DNA from: Flavobacterium psychrophilum | GTDB lineage: Bacteria > Bacteroidota > Bacteroidia > Flavobacteriales > Flavobacteriaceae | Direction: 5' to 3' | NCBI GenBank assembly: GCA_003243255.1 | Contig: QFQM01000052.1 | Coordinates: forward strand, 1 to 26,214 | Length of the DNA: 26,214 nt | In this document: positions 1 to 8,795 of the stretch, piece after piece | How positions within the stretch are numbered: position 1 is the stretch's first letter | How the letters are laid out: each line of letters opens with the position of its first letter | Translations under genes and position numbers: made by a program | Notes under the pieces: model-generated | What the model was told of the DNA's origin: nothing | What the model saw: the letters and a program-made list of their open reading frames with translations, nothing else | The model's database searches: none

Positions 1-856
1 TCAACTCATTCCTGTAAGCAGAAGCACTCTTACCGGTAAAATCCTTAAACGACTTATTAAAGTGGCTAAAGTTATTAAAACCGCTTTCATAGCATACATC
101 GGCAATGCTCATTTGCTTTTCAGTAAGCAGCTTACAGGCGTGTACAATGCGGTATTCGTTTACAAAACGGGTAAAGGTTTTGTTGGTCACTTTTTTAAAG
201 TAGCGGCAAAATGAAGGTACCGTCATGCTCGCCATATTAGCCATATCCTCAAGAGGAATCTCATCCCTGAAATTATCCTTTACATGATTGAACACCATAT
301 TAATACGGTCGTTATCCTGCATTTGGGTTTCCAGTGCAAAACCTTCGGCATTCAGTATCTTATAATCTTTAGCATGTTCAAGTTCGTTAAGTATGCTTAT
401 CATGGTAAGCAGACGTTCCAGCGGTGGCTGCGATTCCATAGCTTCTATCCTCTCGCCTAATGCTATTTTAGTTTCTTCACCAAAAGCGATTCCTCCTTTA
501 GCACGTTCAAAAAGTTTATTGATGTTTTTGGTTTCGGGCAATGCCATAAAAGCATCACCCAGAAAATCAGGTTTCATCTGTATAACCGTTTCGTTCTTAT
601 TTCCGGTATGGTCGTCGGTAAAACCACAATGCGGCAAATTGCTTCCTATGAGTATAAGATCGCCTTCAGTATAATAGGAAATATGGCTGCCTATCTGACG
701 CTTTCCGGTACCGCCGTTTACAAATACCAATTCTACCTCCGGATGGTAATGCCAAAGGTGCGCTTTGATGTTAGCGTTCTGCACATATTTAGAATAGTAA
801 AAAGATGTGCCAAATGCAGGTTCGATAACTTCAAAAGTGGCTTTCAAATTTTTCAT
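1..856 (-). CDS. AraC-family transcriptional regulator, 3' end cut by window edge
   Basis: Read on the minus strand from ATG at 856, the frame stays open for 285 codons to the window edge, where it ends in ...YRNEL with no stop yet. The first ~110 residues form a cupin-like sensor domain, with the HLWHYHPEVELVFV segment and a second histidine at NLPHCGF. The last ~100 residues carry the two helix-turn-helix motifs of AraC/XylS proteins: LEDMANMASMTVPSFCRYFKK, then ADVCYESGFNNFSHFNKSFKDFTGKSASAYR. This matches one-component regulators that bind a small ligand, often a sugar, and activate nearby genes. Probably only a few residues or just the stop are missing. The ligand cannot be told from the sequence. 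The next gene is divergent, so the 857-1040 gap probably carries both promoters. Confidence 0.9.
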   Translation of the reverse strand, partial: MKNLKATFEVIEPAFGTSFYYSKYVQNANIKAHLWHYHPEVELVFVNGGTGKRQIGSHISYYTEGDLILIGSNLPHCGFTDDHTGNKNETVIQMKPDFLGDAFMALPETKNINKLFERAKGGIAFGEETKIALGERIEAMESQPPLERLLTMISILNELEHAKDYKILNAEGFALETQMQDNDRINMVFNHVKDNFRDEIPLEDMANMASMTVPSFCRYFKKVTNKTFTRFVNEYRIVHACKLLTEKQMSIADVCYESGFNNFSHFNKSFKDFTGKSASAYRNEL

Positions 857-967
857 TTCCTGTGCTTTTTTGTCTTACAAATTTATCAATTTTTCGTCAA
901 TATTTACATTAAAATAACCTATAACGTTTTCGAAATGTTAATATAGCATATAAATTAGAAAATATAG

Positions 968-977
968 GTATGCATAC
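968..977. promoter_or_regulatory. 10-bp perfect palindrome in a divergent intergenic region
   Basis: GTATGCATAC is a perfect palindrome in the middle of the AT-rich gap (857-1040) between the divergent AraC gene and the small exported protein. It is a possible regulator site, but palindromes of this length also arise by chance in such DNA. Confidence 0.2.
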
Positions 978-1040
978 TATTATAGAACAGGAGTAATTTA
1001 GCATCATAGAAATTTGTTAAACCAAAAAAATCAAAATAGT

Positions 1041-1634
1041 ATGAAAAATGTAGTGAAATTCGGTTTAGCCCTTGCAGTATTTTTAACTGCATTTGGAGTA
1101 AGAGCAAACGATGCAGATTTTTCTGTTAGCGTAAGAAGCGGTCTTGGAAAATTGATCAATTTTTCAATCAACAATACAAAAGCACACGTATCTATTACAG
1201 GTAAAGACGGAGAGGTGCTTTTTGAAGAAAACATTAAGGGTAAAGACGGAAAAATCAACAGGACGTATGACCTGAATGCTTTTCCGGCAGGAAGCTATTT
1301 TCTTGAGGCTGAAAACGGTGCTAAAGTAGCGCGTTATGAAATCAAAATCGATGACAAAGTAGCATCAGTTTCTGAAAAAGCAATTGCTGAAGTACTTAAG
1401 CCGGTAGTTTCTACCAAAGACGGAATTGTTACCGTTAACATTAAAGAAGCTGCAAAAACTCCGGTTGAAATTAAACTATATGACGAAAATAACGCTGAGC
1501 TATACAGCGAAATTGTTACAAAAGGTTCAAACATCACAAAACGTTTTGATACTACAAAAATCAAAGCAGAGAGGTTTACTGTTGTAGCAAAATATAACGA
1601 TAAAATGTTTGTTGAAACTGTTGCTGTAAAGTAA
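1041..1634 (+). CDS. Small exported protein of unknown function, two Ig/tail-like repeats
   Basis: A 197-residue protein. I take ATG 1041 as the start because it directly gives a signal peptide (MKNVVKFGLALAVFLTAFGVRAN); an upstream in-frame TTG at 1014 would place nine polar residues before it. The mature part is two similar beta-rich segments (about residues 25-105 and 115-197). Each has a strand pattern like VEIKLYDENNAELYSE, then a hydrophilic turn and F.AGSYFLEAENG or ERFTVVAKYND, resembling the fold of bacterial Ig-like or secretion-tail domains. There is no cysteine, lipobox or catalytic motif. It probably sits in the periplasm or envelope. The family resembles short DUF3244-like Bacteroidota proteins, but that is only an impression. 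Confidence 0.75.
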   Translation: MKNVVKFGLALAVFLTAFGVRANDADFSVSVRSGLGKLINFSINNTKAHVSITGKDGEVLFEENIKGKDGKINRTYDLNAFPAGSYFLEAENGAKVARYEIKIDDKVASVSEKAIAEVLKPVVSTKDGIVTVNIKEAAKTPVEIKLYDENNAELYSEIVTKGSNITKRFDTTKIKAERFTVVAKYNDKMFVETVAVK

Positions 1635-1654
1635 CAGTTTAAAGTTAGGTTTGG

Positions 1655-2656
1655 TTATAGAAACAGGCTTCTGCTGTGCTGCAGAGGCCTTTCTTTTTTT
1701 CTGTACTTTTCGGGTGAGATCCCGTATTTCTGTTTAAAGGCAGTGCAAAACGACTGCACATAGGCATATCCGCAGCATTCGGCTATTTCGGCAATGGTTT
1801 TCTCCTCATCCCTGAGCAGTTCCGCAGCTTTAGACATCCGTAGCTCATGAAGATAACTGAATACGGTAGTGCCAAACAACTCTTTAAAGCCCTTTTTCAG
1901 CTTAAAATCATTCAGCCCACTCCTTCGGGATAATTCAGTAAGCGAATGGTTGTGGGCAATATTATTTTCAAGGTATTCTTTTACCGACTCAAATTTTTCC
2001 AGATCGTGCTGCTTTACATTTTTGCCTTTAGGCACATTGGCAACCGATCCGCACTGGTCAAACTGGAGCAACAGTAACTTAAGCGCATTGGCTTCAATGT
2101 AAAGCTGTTTTATTATACCTTCCTTATCGCATTGCACCATTTTGTTCAATATGGCATACATCTCGCCTGTAATGCGCATATTTCCAAAACTAAGCACTGA
2201 AAATTCCCTGTTATCTATCTTTTTCACAAATGCAGAAAGCAATGAGTGATCTACTGGTGTGAAACGCCTGAAATAGTCCTGGGTAAATTGTACCTGTACA
2301 TAGATATTCTCTTCATCAGTTGCTGAGGGCTCGATGAAAAATTTACTGTCGGGTATGTAATAAAGATTATGATATCCGGCTGCGACGGTGCTTCTCTTAT
2401 TGCTTTCGGTGAAATAACTGTCTCTGCTGCCTGCCAGTGAAAAAAACATTACAATATAAGGAGCGTCATTAACAACCTGAACCGGTATAGGGCGAATGAA
2501 CTTTAGCTTTCCATACAAAAACCGTATGCCATCAAAATCTATCTTTCTTACCAATCTATTGCCAATAGCTGAAAAAGGGATTTCATTCCCGGGATATTGT
2601 TCATTTTCCTGAACGCAACCGAAATCATTATCGACCTTATGCCCGTTATTCTCCAT
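1655..2656 (-). CDS. AraC-family transcriptional regulator
   Basis: A 333-residue protein starting at ATG 2656. The N-terminal two thirds are a poorly conserved sensor region. The C-terminal ~100 residues form the AraC DNA-binding domain: first HTH around LTELSRRSGLNDFKLKKGFKELFG, second around AEIAECCGYAYVQSFCTAFKQKYGISPEKYRKKE. The layout (long variable N-terminus, 'LNDFKLKKGFKELFG') recalls PchR-like siderophore or stress regulators of Bacteroidota; the inducer is unknown. It diverges from the large repeat protein. Two direct repeats spaced 21 bp lie just upstream of its start and may be its own operator. The last residues (RPLQHSRSLFL) extend past the usual domain end. Confidence 0.9.
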   Translation of the reverse strand: MENNGHKVDNDFGCVQENEQYPGNEIPFSAIGNRLVRKIDFDGIRFLYGKLKFIRPIPVQVVNDAPYIVMFFSLAGSRDSYFTESNKRSTVAAGYHNLYYIPDSKFFIEPSATDEENIYVQVQFTQDYFRRFTPVDHSLLSAFVKKIDNREFSVLSFGNMRITGEMYAILNKMVQCDKEGIIKQLYIEANALKLLLLQFDQCGSVANVPKGKNVKQHDLEKFESVKEYLENNIAHNHSLTELSRRSGLNDFKLKKGFKELFGTTVFSYLHELRMSKAAELLRDEEKTIAEIAECCGYAYVQSFCTAFKQKYGISPEKYRKKERPLQHSRSLFL

Positions 2657-2663
2657 AGCAATT

Positions 2664-2695
2664 ATCCGTTTGGCTTACATTATAATCCGTTTAGC
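2664..2695. promoter_or_regulatory. Tandem 11-bp direct repeat, candidate AraC-type operator
   Basis: ATCCGTTTGGC (2664-2674) and ATCCGTTTAGC (2685-2695) match at 10 of 11 positions, and their starts are exactly 21 bp apart, two turns of the helix. AraC-family proteins typically bind two direct half-sites with this spacing. The pair lies 8 bp upstream of the start codon of the regulator ending at 2656, and also upstream of the divergent gene starting at 2857. Auto-regulation or control of the divergent gene is inferred, not shown. Confidence 0.5.
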
Positions 2696-2856
2696 AAACA
2701 GCATTCCCCTATAGGTTGAGGAAATTTGCGCAAAATTAATTAATTATTATTTAGACTAAATATTAATAATTAGTTATTGTGAGAAATATCACAACTAAAG
2801 CACTTATTGTTATTAAAACCATAAGTTGTTGCTGTAATATCATAAACTACTATAAT

Positions 2857-5448
2857 ATGTCAAACAATTATTCACTAATCAAAAAAATGCTGGCCTGCAT
2901 TGCCATGCTTTTATTTTTCAATCTCCAGGCACAGGAATGCCAGACTCCTTTTGGCTTAATAACAGGCCCTAAAGGAATGACCCATGCTAAATTCTTTTGG
3001 GCAGTTCAGCAGTCCTCACCCGCATTAGGTTTCGAATGGGAACTTACCCTTCAGGGAAACTCAACAATAGTACAAACAGGCACAGCACAATCAGCACAGC
3101 TTTTGATACTTAACCTTACTGTAAATACAGCTTATACTTTAAAAGTACGTTCTCACTGTTCAGAAACATTAAACAGTAACTGGGTAGAGAACAGCTTTAC
3201 TACAACTCCCGAATTCAGCATTAACTATGGCCAGATAGGCGAAGGGACTGCCGCCAGTCCATTTTTTGGCGCTTCATACGGTCCAATGATGTATGCATCA
3301 ATAGCGCAACGTAATGGTTCTGTAGCCAATATGCTTTACACTCAGGCAGAACTGCAAAATGCCGGAATACCTGTAAATGCACAAATTACCGGTTTGGCAT
3401 TCGAAAAGATCAATGGCGCCTATGGCGGTGATACATATCCTGACCTGCGCCTAAGGATGTTTGCTAAGAACTCTACAGCAACAGCACCATTAAGCACAAC
3501 CACTACGTATGGTGATATTTTGGTATCACATACAGAAGTTACCGACAACCCTGCTTTTGACCTGCCTCCTACTATCGGTTGGATCGATTTTCCTTTTGAA
3601 GATGAGTTTACTTATACAGGAGATGCACTGGAACTGGCAACTGCGATGTATCAAAACGGACAAACTCCACAATTCAGCACGTTCATCATTTGGCAGTATA
3701 CTGCAGGCTATAGCGATTATATTATAGGTGCATGGCCTATCAACACCGTGCCAATGGATCAAAACCTTATTTTAAATCACAGCAGTGGAGGTGGCCAATA
3801 TAAAGTGCGCCCTAACACAAGGGTGTATTACAAGGTAAGCAACGCAGTAACAGCTATTAATATCTTTACACAGAGCAATGTGGCTCCGTCTATTACACAA
3901 TCTGCAGGAACACTCCAACTGGTTGCCCCTGTAGTACCGGCTACAGTAAGCCAGGAAAAAACATGGCAGATTATCTCAGGAAGTGAATTTGCTACTATCA
4001 ACGCTAACGGACTGCTAACTGCAATCGCAAATGGTACAGTTACTGTACAGGCTACCGCCGCTGATAATGCAACAATTACAGACACAATAGAAATAACAAT
4101 TAGTGGACAGCTGCCGGCAGTAACAAATCTTGAGATAGGCGTTGCAGGCAATGCCGCTGCAGCAATCACTGTAGATAACGGAACACTTCAGCTAACGGCA
4201 TCAATAACTCCAGCTGAAGCTTCTCCGGAAGTGACATGGAGCATTGTTTCAGGTGATTCATCTGCAACTATTGATGCAAACGGACTTGTAACGGCAACAG
4301 ATAACGGAACTGTAACTGTACAGGCGGTAAGTGTTCAGGATACTACAAAATCAGACACTATTGAAATTACAATAAGCGGACAGGTTGTTGCGGTGGCAAG
4401 CCTGGAAATAAATGTAGCGGATAATGCTGAGGCAACAATAACTACTGACGACGGAACACTTCAGCTTACGGCTTTGGTATTACCTTCAAACTCAAACCAA
4501 AATGTAGTATGGAGCACTATTTCAGGTAATGAATATGCATACATGACACAGGATGGTATTGTACATGCTATCAACAACGGTACTGCAACTATTCAGGCTG
4601 TAAGTGTCGAAGATAACACTATACTTGACACCATTGAAGTTACCATCTCAGGACAAATCGTGGCTGTTACTTCGGTAGCGATTTCTGTTGCGGATGATGC
4701 TCCTGCAACAATCACAACTGACGACGGAACGTTACAGCTTGTTGCAACAGTATTGCCTTCTAACTCTAACCAAAATGTCGTATGGAGTACTATATCAGGC
4801 AATGCATATGCTTATATGACTCAGGATGGTATCGTACATGTTATCAACAACGGTACTGCAACTATTCAGGCTGTAAGTGCTGAAGATAACACTATACTTG
4901 ATACTATAGAAATTACAATCGCAGGACAAATCGTGGCTGTTACTTCAGTAGCGATTTCTGTTGCGGATGATGCTCCTGCAACAATCACAACTGACGACGG
5001 AGCACTTCAGCTTACGGCTTTGGTATTGCCTTCAAACTCAAATCAAAACGTAGTATGGAGCACTATTTCAGGTAATGAATATGCATACATGACTCAGGAT
5101 GGTATCGTACATGCTATTGGCAACGGAGTAGCTACTGTAAAAGCAGTAAGTGCCGAAGATGCAACTATTTTAGACACTATTGAAGTAACAGTAAGCGGAC
5201 AGGTATTAGGCCTGGATGATTTCAATAAAAACGAGCTGGTTGTTTATCCTAACCCTGCACAGACCGTAATCACATTACAGTCAGCAGCAGTAATAAGCAA
5301 GGTGGTGATTTATACTGCTGACGGCAGAAAAGTAATTGAGTCGAACGAAACAACAATCGATATCACGGCATTACCACAAGGAATTTATATGCTGACTGCA
5401 ACTTCTGATGAAGGCAAAACCATAAACAAAAAGATAATAAAGAATTAA
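2857..5448 (+). CDS. Large T9SS-exported surface protein with FnIII-like domain and five Big_2-like repeats
   Basis: A protein of about 863 residues. I choose ATG 2857 (MSNNYSLIKK...), which leads into a signal peptide ending LFFNLQAQ; a GTG 78 bp upstream would add an improbable leader. Order: signal peptide; a fibronectin-III-like segment (CQTPFGL to ENSFTT); a ~200-residue beta domain (INYGQIGEG to NTRVYYKV) like those in Bacteroidota surface proteins; five consecutive 91-residue Ig-like repeats of the Big_2 type (TLQLTA..P......V.WS..SG......I..NG.V.A..NGT.T..A.S...T..DTIEITISGQ); and a C-terminal type A T9SS sorting domain (VVYPNPAQT...LPQGIYMLTATSDEGKTINKKIIKN). It is probably secreted or surface-attached, an adhesin or matrix protein. 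No enzymatic domain is seen. No T9SS machinery gene lies in this window. Confidence 0.9.
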   Translation: MSNNYSLIKKMLACIAMLLFFNLQAQECQTPFGLITGPKGMTHAKFFWAVQQSSPALGFEWELTLQGNSTIVQTGTAQSAQLLILNLTVNTAYTLKVRSHCSETLNSNWVENSFTTTPEFSINYGQIGEGTAASPFFGASYGPMMYASIAQRNGSVANMLYTQAELQNAGIPVNAQITGLAFEKINGAYGGDTYPDLRLRMFAKNSTATAPLSTTTTYGDILVSHTEVTDNPAFDLPPTIGWIDFPFEDEFTYTGDALELATAMYQNGQTPQFSTFIIWQYTAGYSDYIIGAWPINTVPMDQNLILNHSSGGGQYKVRPNTRVYYKVSNAVTAINIFTQSNVAPSITQSAGTLQLVAPVVPATVSQEKTWQIISGSEFATINANGLLTAIANGTVTVQATAADNATITDTIEITISGQLPAVTNLEIGVAGNAAAAITVDNGTLQLTASITPAEASPEVTWSIVSGDSSATIDANGLVTATDNGTVTVQAVSVQDTTKSDTIEITISGQVVAVASLEINVADNAEATITTDDGTLQLTALVLPSNSNQNVVWSTISGNEYAYMTQDGIVHAINNGTATIQAVSVEDNTILDTIEVTISGQIVAVTSVAISVADDAPATITTDDGTLQLVATVLPSNSNQNVVWSTISGNAYAYMTQDGIVHVINNGTATIQAVSAEDNTILDTIEITIAGQIVAVTSVAISVADDAPATITTDDGALQLTALVLPSNSNQNVVWSTISGNEYAYMTQDGIVHAIGNGVATVKAVSAEDATILDTIEVTVSGQVLGLDDFNKNELVVYPNPAQTVITLQSAAVISKVVIYTADGRKVIESNETTIDITALPQGIYMLTATSDEGKTINKKIIKN
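3847..5211 (+). repeat. Five tandem 273-bp repeats inside the surface protein gene
   Basis: Corresponding positions recur every 273 bp (91 codons): units begin near 3847, 4120, 4393, 4666 and 4939. The landmark GGAACACT-type sequence is found at 3907, 4180 and then at the same phase in units 3-5. Units 3, 4 and 5 are far more alike at the DNA level than units 1 and 2. Long stretches of units 4 and 5, such as the block encoding QIVAVTSVAISVADDAPATITTDD, are nearly identical. This suggests recent duplication or gene conversion at the C-terminal side. Confidence 0.92.
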
Positions 5449-5470
5449 TTCCCTGAATTAAGTAAAAAAA

Positions 5471-5497
5471 GCCTCCGCTGTGCGGAGGCTTTTTGTT
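5471..5497. terminator. Intrinsic terminator shared by convergent genes
   Basis: GCCTCCGC (5471-5478), a TGT loop and GCGGAGGC (5482-5489) make a perfect 8-bp GC-rich stem. It is followed by a T-run on the plus strand and preceded by an A-run that serves as the T-run on the minus strand. It lies between the ends of the surface protein gene (5448) and the oxidoreductase (5498), so it can serve both. Confidence 0.9.
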
Positions 5498-6478
5498 TTA
5501 TATGCCCATCATACTATCCATAACCCAACTGGTATGTGCACCTGTAAGGCCTGAAGAAGGATGCTCTACATTCCCTGCAAGATGCTCTTTCATCGCATTC
5601 ACATGGTAAAGCTGTATATTTTCAGGATGCGCCACCTCAAGTTCAACCGATTCATTAGCTGTTGTAAGTTTTAGAGGAACATCATCAAAAATGGCAAATT
5701 CAATTTTACCTTCGCTACCGATGATCGTAACGCTGTCATCCCTCTCAAAACTTCCAAAGTTCCAGCTTCCGGTTCCGGTAACTCCCGATTCATGAACCCA
5801 TGAGCCTACAACGGCATCTTTAGCAGAATAAAACTTCTGCTGGTTTACGCTGCTTCCCGAAACCTCCTTAAAATTGCCGAAAAGAAAGGCAAAAAGATCA
5901 AGACCATGACTGGCAAGATCGTCAAAATAGCCTGCTTTAGCAACAGCAGCATCGGTACGCCAGTTATATTCTCCCGACACATCTACCGGAGACGGAGTCT
6001 TGCTAAGATGCCAGTTTACATGACGGACCTGTCCAATTTTACCCTCATCAATCCACGATTTAACCTGCAGGAACCTTGGTAGCGAACGGCGGTAATAAGC
6101 CACGAACAAAGGAAGGTCCTTTGCTTCAAAAGCGTTGCAGATATCCACACACTCGTCATATGATGGGGCCATAGGCTTCTCGATACAACAGGGTTTCCCC
6201 GCTTCGGCAACCTTAAGTGCATAAAATTTATGGGTATCGGGTGGTGTTGCTATATAGACAGCGTCAATTTCAGGATCGTTGATAAGCGCATCAGCATCGG
6301 CATAATATTTAGGCACACCATGCCTTTTAGCATAATCAGCCGCTTTTTCGGCATCACGGCGCATCACGGCATGAAGCTCAAAACCTTGTGTTTTCTGGTA
6401 AGCAGGACCACTTTTTCGCTCGGTAACATCACCGCATCCGATAATGCCCCAGCGTATGATCCCAGGATAATTCTTCAT
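5498..6478 (-). CDS. Gfo/Idh/MocA-family NAD(P)-dependent oxidoreductase
   Basis: A 326-residue cytosolic protein starting at ATG 6478. The N-terminal Rossmann fold begins IRWGIIGCGDV (GxGxx around residues 14-16); DAVYIATPPDTH and the cofactor-binding EKP motif at residues 100-102 follow. The second half carries the family's catalytic-region pattern DDLASHGLDLF with H191. Family members oxidise or reduce sugars, inositols or related polyols with NAD(P); the substrate cannot be assigned here. No sugar-uptake genes are adjacent, so pathway context is lacking. It appears to be transcribed alone, with a palindrome in its promoter region and a terminator at each side. Confidence 0.93.
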   Translation of the reverse strand: MKNYPGIIRWGIIGCGDVTERKSGPAYQKTQGFELHAVMRRDAEKAADYAKRHGVPKYYADADALINDPEIDAVYIATPPDTHKFYALKVAEAGKPCCIEKPMAPSYDECVDICNAFEAKDLPLFVAYYRRSLPRFLQVKSWIDEGKIGQVRHVNWHLSKTPSPVDVSGEYNWRTDAAVAKAGYFDDLASHGLDLFAFLFGNFKEVSGSSVNQQKFYSAKDAVVGSWVHESGVTGTGSWNFGSFERDDSVTIIGSEGKIEFAIFDDVPLKLTTANESVELEVAHPENIQLYHVNAMKEHLAGNVEHPSSGLTGAHTSWVMDSMMGI

Positions 6479-6513
6479 AGATTTTTGGTTTGTTTTTTGA
6501 AAAAACTAAAGTA

Positions 6514-6533
6514 GTGTTTTTTAGTAAAAACAC
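6514..6533. promoter_or_regulatory. Palindrome in the promoter region of the Gfo/Idh gene
   Basis: GTGTTTTT (6514-6521), TAGT, then AAAAACAC (6526-6533): perfect 8-bp arms with a 4-bp centre. It lies 36 bp upstream of the oxidoreductase start and has no following T-run in a useful direction. An operator is more likely than a terminator, but this is a guess. Confidence 0.3.
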
Positions 6534-6560
6534 TTATAGCCAAACAGACTATATTTAAAC

Positions 6561-6589
6561 AAAAATCCCCCTGATTTATTCAGAGGGAT
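6561..6589 (-). terminator. Intrinsic terminator of the DUF6029/TlpA operon
   Basis: On the minus strand ATCCCTCTGA, loop ATAAA, TCAGGGGGAT forms a 10-bp stem with one wobble pair, followed by TTTTTGTTT. It lies 29 bp past the stop of the DUF6029 gene. Confidence 0.85.
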
Positions 6590-6617
6590 CTTCACGTATA
6601 TAAAACTTTGGTAATTA

Positions 6618-8315
6618 TTAAAAAGCCGTACTAATGTTAAGCGTAAAACCTGTACTCTCAGGAACGAAACGACACACACCGCCCACACATACAAGACCAC
6701 CACGCTGTCTTCCGTAGTTGGCAGCAATACGGGTAGCTCCTATTCGGTAAGCCCCTCCCATATTGTAATAATGCGTCTGTTTGCTAGAATCATCATTGCC
6801 GTAGTTATAAATATCCCATACATACAACGAATATTTATCGTTCAGGTTAAGCTCAAGCGTACCTCCTGCCCAGTTCTTTTTATCGGCATCAGCCCACATG
6901 TGCTCACCTTCAAGACGAATAGATTTATTCTCTGAAAAGTTATAGGTAGCTTCTGCAACAACAATATTTGCTTTAACCTTGTCTCCACCTTCCAGCCAGT
7001 CTTTGTTATAGTATTGGTTAATGTACTCAAATCCTGTAAGCCAGCTATCAGAAAGCCTCTTTTTTACTTCAAGATTGTAATCTGAAAAATACTTCTCGCC
7101 TACACCAAAGAATTTAGTATCATAGTCGGCAGGAACAGCCCTGTAGCTTCCCGGAAGATTGTACCAGCTTGCCATATTAAGGGAAACTTTAGTTCCGTAT
7201 TTACCACCTATTGCAGTTCCTTTATCAAAATCATAAAAAATATCGATCTGACCTCCGGTTTCACCGGCTTTCATTTTTGTAGGATCAATAAAGTCAACCT
7301 TACTCTGAGCCTGGAATACATAAATATTAGCAAGGTTAGAATGGTGCTGCTTCGTTAATGCAGGTGTAAAGTTAAGCACCTTGTCATTAAAGTTAAGGCT
7401 TGTAGTCTGAAGGTCACCTGTTGCAGTAGGTATTCTTTCAGAAAGCACCTTAAAGTTTTCGATGCGACGGAAAGTAGCATCGATACCAAGCCCTGATTTA
7501 GAATAGCCAAAGTTAAGCAATACCGTATTACCCGGTTTTACAAAATCATTTGACAACCTGTTCTGAGCATCAAGCACAGCGTCATCTACTTTATAATCGT
7601 ATTCTCCCGACACATAGAATGCGTCGTGAATAAAATTAAACCTGAATGCGGTCATGCTTGTTAGCGCATCGAACGTAGGATCCGGCAAATCGATTTTTTC
7701 ATAACGGCCTACATAACTAACTCCAAAGGAAAGGTCACTTTCTTTAAAGTTAAGCAATTCGCTAACATTAAAATCCGAATCAAAGCCATAAATGTCGCCA
7801 TTAGCCACATCAAAACCGCTACGTTGTCTTCCGTAAAGTGCTGTAAGCCTAACGTTATCGCTCGGACGGTAAATAATCCTTCCTCCACGCAATGCAGTAT
7901 TGATCCCCAAAGCACGGTCTTCCCAGGCACGAAGCAGCATTCCGCTACCAAACTGCTCATAGAAATAACCTGCTGTAAATTCGAATTTCTCGGTTTTATA
8001 ACTCGCAAAGTAAATGCCCAGATCGGTACCTTTAAAACCGGGATTATAATTTAAAAGGGCATTCGGTTCATAAGATTCAACCTGAACTCCTGCAGTAAAC
8101 CCTCCCAGCTGATAGTTAACAAGAAGGTAATTATTAGAGCGCAAAGGATCTTCGGGATGGTTAAGTCCCCTTCCTTTATCATTCAGGTACCATTGCGCAT
8201 TCGATTCAAAACTACCGTATATTTTTCCGTAGTTTTTTTTCTGAATGGTATCGCTTTCCTGTGCATAAACCGACCCTACAGTAAAAGGTAATAATAGTAA
8301 GAATAGTTTTTTCAT
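6618..8315 (-). CDS. DUF6029-family outer-membrane beta-barrel protein
   Basis: About 565 residues from ATG 8315 (MKKLFLLLLPFTVGSVYAQ, a clear signal peptide); a TTG directly before it at 8318 is less likely. The mature protein begins NYGKIYGSFESNAQWYLNDKGRG and runs as alternating aromatic/polar strands (for example FTAGVQVESYEPNALLNYNPGFKG, FEFTAGYFYEQFGSGMLLRAWED). It ends in ...TLNISTAF with a terminal phenylalanine, as in outer-membrane barrels. This pattern fits the DUF6029 family of Bacteroidota; its role is not established. The start lies 4 bp from the stop of the TlpA-like gene, so the two are co-transcribed. That pairing suggests a link to envelope thiol chemistry or to export of redox-active proteins. 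Confidence 0.85.
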   Translation of the reverse strand: MKKLFLLLLPFTVGSVYAQESDTIQKKNYGKIYGSFESNAQWYLNDKGRGLNHPEDPLRSNNYLLVNYQLGGFTAGVQVESYEPNALLNYNPGFKGTDLGIYFASYKTEKFEFTAGYFYEQFGSGMLLRAWEDRALGINTALRGGRIIYRPSDNVRLTALYGRQRSGFDVANGDIYGFDSDFNVSELLNFKESDLSFGVSYVGRYEKIDLPDPTFDALTSMTAFRFNFIHDAFYVSGEYDYKVDDAVLDAQNRLSNDFVKPGNTVLLNFGYSKSGLGIDATFRRIENFKVLSERIPTATGDLQTTSLNFNDKVLNFTPALTKQHHSNLANIYVFQAQSKVDFIDPTKMKAGETGGQIDIFYDFDKGTAIGGKYGTKVSLNMASWYNLPGSYRAVPADYDTKFFGVGEKYFSDYNLEVKKRLSDSWLTGFEYINQYYNKDWLEGGDKVKANIVVAEATYNFSENKSIRLEGEHMWADADKKNWAGGTLELNLNDKYSLYVWDIYNYGNDDSSKQTHYYNMGGAYRIGATRIAANYGRQRGGLVCVGGVCRFVPESTGFTLNISTAF

Positions 8316-8318
8316 CAA

Positions 8319-8795
8319 TTACAGCTGCTTCAGTTGGTTATAAAGTTCTTTTTCGGCACCCTGGCTGTAACCGTTATGGATGTAAACAATCTTTTTGTTT
8401 TTAACCACTACTGTATACGGAGGATTTGCCACACCTAAAGCACGTTTTAGATCCTGGTTAGTATCGAGTAATACTGTATATGGCCATTTTTTTCCATTAA
8501 GTAATGGCTTAACACGTTTTTGGGTACGGGTATCGTCAATAGAAACCGCAATCACTTCCATATTAAGTTCTTTAGACCATTCAGCATAATTTTCGTTGAT
8601 AGCATCAAGTTCGTTGATACATGGTGCACACCATGTTGCCCAAAAACAAAACACATAAAGCTTATCTTTCTCAGCAAAATCATTTTTTACACTTAGTGAT
8701 TTATTGTCTAACGACTTAAGTGTTACCGACGGCATTTCTTTTTGTGCATAAGCAGAAACTGTTAGAAAAAGGAACAGCAGGGCTAATTTTTTCAT
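8319..8795 (-). CDS. TlpA-like periplasmic thioredoxin-fold protein
   Basis: A 158-residue protein starting with a signal peptide (MKKLALLFLFLTVSAYAQ). The thioredoxin fold shows VFCFWATWCAPCINELDAIN with the active-site pair C56 and C59 (CAPC) and the cis-proline at GVANPPYTVVV (about P126). The family reduces or exchanges disulfides in exported proteins such as cytochrome c, or fulfils other envelope redox roles. It is the first gene of a two-gene operon with the DUF6029 barrel. Two further thioredoxin-fold exported proteins are encoded divergently nearby. I see no cytochrome maturation genes, so a dedicated client in this cluster is plausible. Confidence 0.93.
   Translation of the reverse strand: MKKLALLFLFLTVSAYAQKEMPSVTLKSLDNKSLSVKNDFAEKDKLYVFCFWATWCAPCINELDAINENYAEWSKELNMEVIAVSIDDTRTQKRVKPLLNGKKWPYTVLLDTNQDLKRALGVANPPYTVVVKNKKIVYIHNGYSQGAEKELYNQLKQL

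Noticed and set aside
1014..1040. TTG start extending the small exported protein by nine residues
   Set aside because: It would put a polar stretch before the signal peptide, and ATG 1041 gives a normal N-terminus.
3828..4169. 113-codon minus-strand frame in the surface protein repeats
   Set aside because: Antisense shadow; repeated threonine/valine codons on the plus strand generate it.
3847..5211. Regular spacing suggesting a CRISPR-like array
   Set aside because: Units are 273 bp, in frame, and encode Ig-like domains; there are no short repeats with unique spacers.
6521..6727. 68-codon minus-strand frame near the end of the DUF6029 gene
   Set aside because: It overlaps the barrel gene end and its terminator hairpin and has no motif.
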